Below are positions 34,175 through 44,007 of a stretch of 64,000 nt of DNA, piece after piece. Position 1 is the stretch's first letter. Each line of letters begins with the position of its first letter. The position numbers and the translations under genes were made by a program. This stretch comes from Hericium rajendrae. Lineage: Eukaryota > Basidiomycota > Agaricomycetes > Russulales > Hericiaceae. The notes under the pieces were generated by a model. The model saw only the letters and a program-made list of their open reading frames with translations. It was not told where the DNA came from and made no database searches. Where the stretch lies: contig CM065884.1 in the NCBI GenBank assembly GCA_033439255.1, positions 2,542,001 through 2,606,000 on the forward strand, given 5' to 3'.

Positions 34175-36426
34175 TTACGATTCCTTAGAATCGTTTACTC
34201 TATACTGCCTTTTCATAGTGAAAACGACATGCAAACGATGACTATGCCCATTAGGCAGTTGGCTTATATAATCACACATCTTCAATCTAACGAGTTTGCA
34301 GGTTCAACTCCAGCTCTGGCCAAACTTTCTTGATTTAATGTAACTTAATCAATTTTTGACCAATTCACCTGTTCTCAAATGCATCTGGATCTGCTCATTT
34401 ATTGCTTTCTGACAGTTTTTTTGCATCCTAATCTGTGCAGAAGTCACAGAGTGCAATGAATTTCCACATTTCCCCTCTATAACATTTGAATTTGAGCTAA
34501 CTCAGTCCATTCTTCACCGATTTACTCGTTCTCAAGTGTGTCTAAATCCACTCACTTATAGCTTTGCTACCATACTTCATGCATCCAAATTGGTTAAGAA
34601 CTCGCAGAATGCAAAGTGTTTCTTTTTTTCCTCTTCTAAAATGCTTGAACCCTAGCTAACTAGACCAATTCTCAACGGATTTACTTGTTCTAAAATGCAT
34701 CAGAATCCACTTATTGATAGCTTTCTGAAGGTACCTCAGGTGTCAGGATTGGTGCAAAACTCGCAGAATGTGAATTGTTTCTGCATTTTCCCCCTAGAAT
34801 GCTTGAACTCTAGCTAACTTAATCAATACTCAACTGATTCACTTGTTCTTAAATGCATCTGAGTATACCAGAAAGCTGGTATTCAACACAATTTACTGCT
34901 CACAGAAAGATAAAGCCACTAAAATGATACACAGCAAACAAATGTACATACTGTTTATTGATAAATGAGCAAAAAATGCAATTTATCGGTAGCAGTGGGT
35001 CCTGAGACTCAGTCATGTGATCTTACAAGACCTTGTGTGGCCGAACAAGGTCTGGGCACCTGCTTACATAAGCATAAGTCACCTAGAGAGCCAATACACT
35101 GTATACAGTGATTGCTTTATAGCTCTGCAACAATGCAATCAATCGACAAACGGTAAATTGTGTTCAAATACCTTGGATTACATCTTTCTAACCCAATTTA
35201 GAATATGAAAATTGGATCACTGGAAGCAGAGATATTCTTCGATTTATATGTCATATCAGCAAACCAATATTGTCTCCTATCTCAACAACCAATGGTGCTA
35301 TGATGTTGTACACTGTATTGTTAAAAAGCTATTGTAAATCTGAGTTCAACAAGCCCTCATAAATCATGATTGATGCAGTATCAGCAGAGCTATAAAGCAA
35401 ACAGTCTGCCACATCATCACAGACATATATATAGTCCAATAGGTCAGCATTTTGTCATGCTATTTTGTTGTTTGTGGCACTATTCTAGAGCTATTGTAAA
35501 TCTGATTCTAACAAGCTTTAACTCATTCTGATTGATGTGGTATTGAGAGTGCTATGGTGCAATCTCTATGCCACATCATCAGAAAAGATCCAGAAAGTTG
35601 GTGATGGCCCCACACCATCATTGGACACCTCAGCTGCAACTCGCTGCAGATGGGAACTGGGCGTGTCCAAGCCTTGTAGTTAGTGTGCACTACTGGTAGT
35701 ATCACACTGACTTCAAAGCTATCTGAAGAAAAGAAGAGAGAGCAGAGAGCGCAACATCAACTACTGCTGATATAAGCTAAGCACAGCCACCAGACCTTGT
35801 GTGGCCGAACAAGGTCTGCTATTGATCACGTGATTGGCCATTAGCTTTGTTCAACAATACAATGTTTGACATTGATCATATATTCAATCTTGAATCTTGT
35901 TTGATTAGACATACAACTAGACTACTACTATAATTGTAGATATTACAAGTATCTATAGTATAAGCATATATAATAGTGTATATCATATATTGAGCTGAGT
36001 ATAATAAGATATGACAAGTGTGTACTGTATAACATACAAGATTATATATAAAATAAGGTGCTAAGATATTAGGGTTCGACACGAGTCAGAGTCACCCACA
36101 GGTCAATCCAGATAAACCTGCGAAATTTACCCGCAGGTCTCTGACCTGCAGATCCAGATCACCTGGTGGCTGAAACCCGTCCAGATCCAGGTCAAGATCT
36201 TACTAAAAGGCATTGACCCATGAGTGACCCACGAGTAACCTACAATAATATTAACCTGATGTCTAGTGTTTCGTTGATTGAAGGTATCTCATTGGTCTAC
36301 AGTGTATATACATGAATTTCTTGATCTACATAGCATGTTCACTAGCTAGCAGTGAGCACAACTACATTGCAAGCAACATCATGAGCCTGTTGTAGAACGC
36401 CAGGCATCAGCCACATTACGTTCTTC

Positions 36427-36822
36427 GTGCGCCCCAATGTGCTCGGCTCTATCCTCAGGCATTTTCTGCCTGCATTGCCCACACTGCACGAGCTCAAGCT
36501 GGAAGTGTGGGACCCAGATGCTGATGCGTCCTCCCTGAATCTTGTACCAACCCTATACCAAGCGAGGATCACCTTCGGCATGTTGAGCATCACACACAAC
36601 GTGCTCCCCGTGCTGATGACCCTCTCAAGTCCTCTGCCGCGTAAGTCTTGTTCCCTGCAAATCTCAAACCGTGTGTCCGACGTGCTGCACCACAGCAGCC
36701 CAACATGTGTGCCTGTCCTTGTGGACATGCGTGACAGCCCACATCATCAGACGAATGCAAGGCTGGACGATGTGTGGCGTCGTACGTCATGCACTGTCCG
36801 TGCTCATGATGTTGGGGTGTAA
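36427..36822 (+). pseudogene. Captured exon fragment with leucine-rich-repeat-like pattern
   Basis: The open stretch contains NVLGSILRHFLPALPTLHEL and LKLEVWDPDADASSLNL, the spacing seen in F-box/LRR-type fungal proteins. A GTAAGTC donor follows PLPR at about 36643. It lies within X1 and is richer in GC than its surroundings. It is probably a piece of a host gene carried by the transposon; the family call is tentative. Confidence 0.35.
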
Positions 36823-37476
36823 GCGATAGACGCACTCTATCCCAGGTATGTAAGGGCATGTCAGGGGCATGTGGGAGGTAAGAGGGATGCTAGTGCGAGT
36901 GCAATGTTGACACCTGTGCGTATGGCCCCAGGGAAAGCAAATCTCGCTCGATAACAAATGAGATTCCAAGATTAGTATAGTGCAATGGAAATAAGTCTCT
37001 TTTGGACTCACCTTGAGCCCCTCAAATCCCTACAAATCCCTTCCTGCCATTGAGTTGAGGACATGACGAAGATGGGATGTTGTGAATGCTTGAAAATGTT
37101 CAAATTCATGCCTGCTCGGCTAGGCTGAGGCTCGGCTGTGGCTGCATCAAACGTTCAAGGCACGTCGTTACTATTAGTTGAACATTGCTTCCTACTCACT
37201 AATCACTGTCATCCTCATTCCACTTCCCTTTTTATCCTTTTGTTGCCATGATCAAGATCAGGAGAAATCTCATGGAATAGAGAGGGTCTTCAAGTAAGTA
37301 AATCAAGTAATATTCTCATTTTTATCATGTTAACTCAGGAGTATCGCTCGAAACTGAGCGATACTTCCCGTTTTCTCCTTTACCTCAATGCCCACACAGG
37401 CCCACACTCCTGCTTCCGATCCTCACTCTTTGTCAGCCATCCTGCTAATCTATATTGCTATCGCCACCTTCACATT

Positions 37477-37877
37477 CATCAGGAACCTTCAAAACTTTCT
37501 GATGGATCCTGCAGAGTCTGATCAACTGCAAGACCTGATTCAGCTGCAGGCTCTAATTAGAGGACAATTTCTGATCAGAGATTTTATATTTTGAAGTTAA
37601 TAACTATTGGCAGATATAGTAGTCATCCAACTCTAATCATTAGATGCAACAAAGTTTTCAATATCTAAAATTTATATGAATCTGATCAGTTCTGATCAGT
37701 CTGCAAGCATTCTGCATTGATACTTTTTTGAATCTTGAGGTCAAATATTCTGCAGCTAGCTGAGAGTAGCTGATGCTGTCTGAGAGTGTCTGATGTGTCT
37801 GATGCAACTGCTGCAGATCATGCAGACACTGTCAGATGCCTCGCAGGTCAAACAGAAAGTTTTGAAGGTTCCTGATG
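37477..37877 (+). mobile_element. CATCAGG-family MITE, 401-bp subfamily, copy A12 (in X1)
   Basis: No base difference from A6 was found by eye. TT is duplicated on both sides. Confidence 0.93.
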
Positions 37878-38821
37878 TTGTCACCATGCCATTTGGATGT
37901 CCCCAACACCACTACAGGACACTCTCGTCTCTATGCACCCCTCCTCCGGCACCATGCTGCCTCTACATCGGCACCATGCAGTCTGCTCTCTTCAGGACGT
38001 CCAAGTACATTCTCGTGCCTGCACACCCCTCTGCTGGCTCTGCGCCTCTTCACAACCCATGTGTGTTCATCATTTCTCAGCTGAATGTCGACCAGATCCC
38101 TGCTGTGCTTATCAAAAAATTCACCTCACCAAGAGCATGCGCTCCCATACAGAAGGCTACATCAGCAAGATGATCAATCAATCATGAACACTGACATCGG
38201 TGGGAGCGACCTAGTCATTCAGAATCCCAGCGTGTGCGTCCTGCCTCTGACTGCTTTCCTGGCGACTGTCTTCCTGTTTACAGCTCATCTGCCATGGCAA
38301 ACACAAATGGGCAGCATTTGTTTGCTCATTCTGACAGCAGCTGTATCAGGGCATGAAGCCCATCCAGTCTGATTTTCTCGCACCTGTGGTGAGTCGGTGC
38401 AGAAGTACGATATGGAGGTAAGGACTGACTGGATCACTAAGGGCAGACAGAGGTCATAATACTGCACTAGCCAGTTAGGGCTTGGAGGATTATTCTCGTA
38501 GCTTGTTCATAGTATACTGAGTACATAAATTGAATTGCAATGGCATTAGAGTGACGATATTTGATTGACCCATGGGTGACCTGCTGCTGCACGAGTACCT
38601 GACCTGTGAGTCCGGATCACTCAGTGGCTGAAACCTGTGCAGATCCAGGTCAGCCCTTGTGCTGACTTGAAAACCCGTGAGTTCGGATCCGGGTCACCCG
38701 CAAGTGCACTCGTGTCGAACCCTATAAGATATATAACATAGCAGAAAATGTAGAGTTATCAGAGGTAGGAGCTGAACTACTCATGATTAGATTAGATTAA
38801 ATAGTGTTTTTTTATATGCTT

Positions 38822-40371
38822 TAGGGTTCAACACGAGTCAGAGTCACCTGTAGGTCAACACGGGTATACCCACAAAATTGACCTGCAGATTTTTCACTCG
38901 TAGATCCAGATCATCTGGTGGCTAAGACCTGTACAAATCCAGATCAAGGTTGTGCTCAAACTCATTGACCTGTGAGTGACTTGCGGGTAACCTGCTATCC
39001 AAACTTTATTTTGGTTAACATATTATATTGCAAAGTTCAAATCTATATGTCATGATTCCTAACTAACTACATACTATATGCCATCTGCCAACACTAACTT
39101 ACAGCCCCAATCACATATGTCCATTACTAATCACTATATCTTGCCATACCCATGAATTGTATGAAGTCTACAAGCAAGGCATGGATTCAAAAGGCTGCAT
39201 GCAACATACTTGTGGCATCGACATGCGCATGCGCATGCCGGTGGAGCAGCTTTGAGTATGTGTGTGCACATGGGCTGGCACATGTACAAGGAGAGCATGT
39301 GTGAGTGCTGATGTACTGGCATAGCTGTGGGCATACACACACAAATGACATCACCAGCTTGGATGGGAATTGGGAATGAGACCGGGGAGGGTGCATTTTG
39401 GTTGTTGAATAGCACTGATGGCATATAAAACTTGCCTCACATTGGGCTTCTGCCAGACGAATGATATAACAGCATGCATAGTAGCATGTGTGATGTCCAT
39501 GGGCACGAATGCACACATGTAGTTTGAGCAATGGACTATGGGATGGTGAGGGCATGCAGTCAAAAATATGTATGCTGGCAGGATATGTATTGGTAGATGC
39601 ACACTGTCTCAGACATACAAGGATATGCAAAGCTGTTTGCGGACAACTGCGCATTGTCAAGGCATGCTAGGCACTGCTCAGATGATCAGCAAAAAGATGT
39701 CAAGCCTTGCTGTTGTAGCAACAACACTGTAGCAACAAGACCTGATAGACATTGTGGGCCTTGTGATTGTAGCACTAGACTGGCACTGTGCATGCTCTTA
39801 CCATTGTGAGTGGGAATTAAATCTCTGGTACACATGAGTGCTAGTTGTCGAAGATGGGTGAGGGCCGGTTGGCCAGTTGACCTGTTGATGAGGATGATGG
39901 GAGAAGGCAGATGGTGCATGAGATATGGTGGATGATGTCAAAAAATGGTGGGACGTTGTAAAACCCATCGAACATCATGAAACCTGTCAAAGAACAGTGA
40001 AAAATGAGAGCCTTGCTTGTTATTGAGTGAAACTCCTGAGATCAGTACAGTACAATGAAATAAAAGGCTTTTGGACTCACCTAGAAGCCTCTCAAATCTC
40101 CACAACACCTCTCCTGCCATTGAATTGAGGAGATATGGTGAAAAGGAGAGGATTAAGATGAAGAAACAAAGAGGAGGGCATCGTAAAAGTGAGACACAAC
40201 TTCAAGACCAACTGACCTGCAGGTGACCTGTGATGTCACAGATACCTGACCCTCAGCTCCAGATCACCCAGTGGTGCAAATCTGCATAGATCTAGATCAG
40301 CACCTTGGACAGATAAAATACCTGCAAGTTCAGATCCAGGTCACCCATGAGTGCACTTGTGTTAAACCCTA
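38822..40371. mobile_element. X2: hAT-like non-autonomous element, 1550 bp
   Basis: Ends TAGGGTTCAACACGAGT and ACTTGTGTTAAACCCTA. The 8-bp flanks ATATGCTT and ATATACTT differ at one base. The arms are homologous to X1. Interior 39130-39930 is rich in GCATGTGCA-like words. 40120-39950 on the minus strand carries an exon-intron module shared with X1 and X3. Confidence 0.7.
39938..40120 (-). pseudogene. Recurring exon-intron module in X2
   Basis: MAGEVLWRFERLLG is followed directly by a GTGAGTCC donor near 40078 and, after an intron ending TTTGACAG (about 39992), by FHDVRWVLQRPTIF. X1 has the equivalent MAGRDL...FEGLK before GTGAGTCC (about 37055-37010, minus strand), and X3 has MAEMGLNQLEGLK before GTGAGTCT (14557-14600, plus strand). 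The shared first exon suggests a gene carried by the X family itself, or captured once before it diversified. No family recognised. Confidence 0.4.
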
Positions 40372-41795
40372 ATATACTTAAAGTGATGTTTGCACAATTG
40401 ATGCTCTCATGCATTTGTATAAGTTTTTTGTTACTCTGGACCTTCATGCTAATCGACAGACAATTTTACCAGAAAGTAGTTGCCATATTTGGTCACTAAT
40501 TTCTGCCAGTATACAAAATATAGTTTGAAGGTGAGAATTCAATTTTAATAGTATTTTATGCATGTAAAATAGAAAAATACTGACTAGATTATACATTGAA
40601 GAAATATAAGCTCTATTAAAAAAAAACTGGTATGATTTATGTTATTTTTTGTAAAAGTCAGAAAAAAAATCCAAATATAGAAATTAAATTCTGCCTTTGG
40701 TGCTAGCAGCAATGCATACAAATCAATAGAAGGTGCACAGGCTAACAAAAAATGTATTCTGAAGGATAGCTGTAGTTGTTGTACAAATCATATAAATTCA
40801 AAGGCTTGCTCTGATCTATATGGTCCCTACTATGATCTCTGCTATTAGTACTGTCTCAGATCAATCAGGTACAAGAGATATAAAGCCAAAATCAATTATA
40901 TTTCATACAGCTACTAGTACAATCAAGTATATTACAAGTTCAAACAGTGCACACATGCACAATGGTGCACATCATGTACAGGTAGAGCTATGTGCAGGTA
41001 TGTGTGCACTGGTAAGGCACAACAAAAGTACATATATACATAAAACACTAAGTTCATGCACAAGGCATGATAAGTGTCATAGCTGTGCAGGAGGTCCAGT
41101 GGCCATGCTCATCAATGTTAAGCTGTAGTGGGCCTATATGTAAGATGCAATGTGCAGTGAGGATGTGTGAGATATTGAGAGCCATGCATGAGGCATAGAG
41201 GGTGAGCAGAAGGCATACAGGCCCATATGTAGGGCTGCTACTAGCTTGTACAGGAGATCAACAGGGTGTGGTGGCCATGCACAGGGTGCTGCAAGCATGT
41301 GCAGAGTGTCAAGATGCTGTGGGCCTGTACATGAAGTACAGTAAGCATTTATGGAATGGTTACTTGTATGCAAGATGTAGTGTAGCATGATGAGCATGCA
41401 TAAAGCACTAAGCCTATGCATGGCTTGGTATGTCTGTGTATGAGGCATGAGGCACAAGGTACAGGCAGGTGACACACCTGCACATAGCAACACACAATGC
41501 ATGTATATGCCAGTTGTGCTGGCTGACATGTTCACATTCAGCTATAGTTATCTCTAAGCTGTCACTGGCCCATCCACAAGGTACATTGAGATGTGATAGA
41601 CCAGCCTGAGCATAGGGTGTGACCAGTGAACATGAGGCATAGTGGGCTGGCATGAGGTGTAGCAGGTATGCATGAGGCACTGGCCCCAGCACAATGCTAC
41701 ATGCCAAGTATAAGACATGAGGTACAGGCCTGCATGCAAGATGTCAGTGTACCTGTACATGGCCATACATGATGGTAATTTATATACCTTCATTG
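40372..41795. repeat. H6 interior without genes; TG/CA-rich degenerate repeats
   Basis: 40372-40900 is AT-rich with no signal. From about 41100 to 41780 words such as GCATGAGGCATAG, GGTACAGGC and TGTGCAG recur every 30-60 bp on the plus strand, a decayed low-complexity array. Open frames here are artefacts. Confidence 0.5.
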
Positions 41796-42114
41796 ATGAT
41801 TAAAAAAAAGGAATCATTTTGCCATGCACAGCATTGGCCCTCTTCCACCAAGTATGTTTCTTCACTGTGACTCATACTAATCTTTTTATTGTAGAGTTAT
41901 ATTTTTGCTTTTTATAGACTTTGTATTATCTTTATTATTATCTCTTCTAATAAAAAGTCTTATAAGGCCCATTAGAGTAGATTTTGTATAGTAGTACTTT
42001 CCAAATAATAATTTTCGATGTTTTTGTTTATTTCAAGACTAAGAATTCTTATAGTTTATTGTGTCTATAAAATGCTTTATAATATTAGAGTGCTTATATA
42101 AGCTATCTAATACA

Positions 42115-42400
42115 TATATCAAGAAAAGAAGATGTAGTATATATAGTTGACATAGCTTTGATAGCTCAATATAATAGGATAGCATATATATAGCTCATAG
42201 CTAACATAGCTATTCTTTTATGCTATGATAGCTATGATTGCTACACCTTTGAACTATGGTAGCTATGGCAGCTATGATAGCTCTATATAAATGATCTTTA
42301 ATCTATGGCTAGGCTATATATAAAAGAACACTGCTATGGACCTATCAGAGCTATATAGCTGATATAACTCTATATAACAGTGATAATTTTTTCAGATGTA
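42115..42400. repeat. TAGCTATGATAGC-type degenerate repeat tract
   Basis: Many imperfect copies of ATAGCTATGATAGCT and TATATAGCTCATAGC. The same type of tract occurs at 24430-24540. 41853-42114 is AT-rich without a gene. Confidence 0.7.
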
Positions 42401-42417
42401 TAAAAAGATAGTATAAA

Positions 42418-42441
42418 GTAAATGATTCTAAGAAATCATAA
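42418..42441 (+). other. Orphan 3' terminus of the Helitron-like family
   Basis: GTAAATGATTCTAAGAAATC followed by ATAA matches the H-family 3' palindrome in plus orientation, with CpG sites changed to TpG/CpA. No corresponding plus-strand start precedes it after 41852, so it is a severed end. From 42442 to 43057 no gene is seen. Confidence 0.5.
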
Positions 42442-43057
42442 CTTAAGATAAAACTCCACATGCATATAGGGAATCCATTGCCTCCCAACCACCTCTATGA
42501 CATTACAGCATGAGCAATGGATAACCACATATCTGCAGGTCAATATACTTGTCATAGACATAGTGAATAGTTGACAGTGCAGTGCCTTTGTGTATCCTAC
42601 AATGCAGCCTACAAATGATTATACAAGAATGTACCAAAGCATCATCAACTATGATACAGTGAATTTACCACTATCAGAAAGTGCTATAAATAAAAGTGAA
42701 CTTACAGAGAACATTATATTAAGGCTTAGACATAGAGCTCTCTATACTTGTCAAACTCATCTCAGATCTCTTGCTTAGAATTTGCTCTGTAACTGCAAAT
42801 ATATGTGTCTATATGTGAACATCAAAGTCTGCATACAGTCAAGATATACCTTGTAATATTTAATATTATGCTCTCTCAAATAGATAAGTACTAAGCTTAC
42901 CTAAGGGTAGTAAAAAAATTTTGAGAGAGTCCTGTCACTAAAAGTGAAGCCTACAGTCTCATGGTCCACACATCACCAGTCTCTGCTCAGATACAATGCA
43001 AAAGATTAATACACTCATTGTGATTGACAAAATGGATGTGATGTGCCAAGGTAGATG

Positions 43058-43458
43058 CATCAGGAACCTTCAAAACTTTCTGATGGATCCTGCAGAGTCT
43101 GATCAACTGCAAGACCTGATCCAGCTGTAGGCTCTAATTAGAGGTCAATTTTTGATCAGAGATTTTATATTTTGAAGTCAATAACTATTGGCAGATATAG
43201 TAGTCATCCAACTCTAATCATTAGATGCAACAAAGTTTTCAATATCTAAAATTTACATAAATCTGAGCAATTCTGATCAGTCTGTGAGCATTCTGCATTG
43301 ATACTTTTTTAAATCTTGAGGTCAAAGATTCTGCAGCTAGCTGAGAGTAGCTGATGTTGTCTGAGAGTATCTGATGTGTCTGATGCAACTGCTGCAGGTC
43401 ATGCAGACACTGTCAGATGCCTTGCAGGTCAAACAGAAAGTTTTGAAGGTTCCTGATG
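43058..43458 (+). mobile_element. CATCAGG-family MITE, 401-bp subfamily, copy A13
   Basis: The same length as A6 and A12, with a few substitutions. TG is duplicated on both sides. It is the copy nearest the host genes, about 550 bp beyond the myosin stop. 43459-44007 shows no other feature and includes the myosin 3' flank. Confidence 0.93.
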
Positions 43459-44007
43459 TGGCAATAGTGCAAATGAATGATGATAGGCTGCAGGCAACAG
43501 GTGACTGCAGATAATGGTGCAGGTATATGGTAGTCGAGAGAAAAGCTAGAGTCAAGAATTCCAAGCTCAAGAAGTGAGCAGAACCCTAATCTTCAGCTTG
43601 ACTTAGAGAAAATTGATGTGCATTGATGTCTTATTAAAGTATTTGCTAATCACTGAGTATGAGTGAACATTCACTCATCATTTCAGGATATTCTAATAAC
43701 TTGTAACTTTCTTGCTTCAGCATTGAGAATAAATACACAGTGTAATGTATCTGAATGTTGCTATTAGTTTTTGCAGATTTTAGTTAGACACGTTTGAATA
43801 GTTTGTAGAGTTTCTGATAATTTCTGAAATTACTTACTAGGCTATCCCTTGTATCAATTGTCATTCTATCAATGAAATTATTAGCTTGCTAGCATAAAGC
43901 AACAGTGTTTTAAAATCACCGGCAGTACTTACAAGATGTCCTAGCTATTTATTGAAAGTACATAATAGAGTGATAGGGTGCACATATATATCTCAACACT
44001 GTATTAT

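Larger units (their letters stand above)
36070..38724. mobile_element. X1: hAT-like non-autonomous element with 8-bp target duplication, 2655 bp
   Basis: The ends TAGGGTTCGACACGAGT and ACTCGTGTCGAACCCTA are perfect 17-bp inverted repeats. TAAGATAT is duplicated exactly on both sides. An 8-bp duplication and TAGGG-type ends fit the hAT superfamily. The arms contain CAGATCCAGATCACC and CTGAAACC(C/T)GT phrases shared with X2 and X3. The interior carries GC-richer exon-like sequence (36420-36850 and 37250-37460) and MITE A12, but no transposase. Confidence 0.75.
34175..41852 (-). mobile_element. H6: Helitron-like element, 7.7 kb, carrying two hAT-like elements
   Basis: On its own strand it starts CTTGGTGGAAGAGGGCCAAT with the family hairpin (41852) and ends GATTCTAAGGAATCGTAA (34175). 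The distal 1.7 kb matches H3 closely, including TATGCCCATTAGGCAGTTGG and ~160-bp units (about 34349-34870). The interior then diverges completely from H3 and holds X1, X2 and a TG/CA-rich repeat zone. Shared ends with unrelated interiors are typical of non-autonomous Helitrons. The left flank has one extra T, so that limit is accurate to about 1 bp. Confidence 0.6.

Noticed and set aside
39134-39660. Cys/His-rich minus-strand frames in X2
   Set aside because: The sequence is a CATGTGCA-rich low-complexity tract; the apparent Cys-rich proteins follow from composition.
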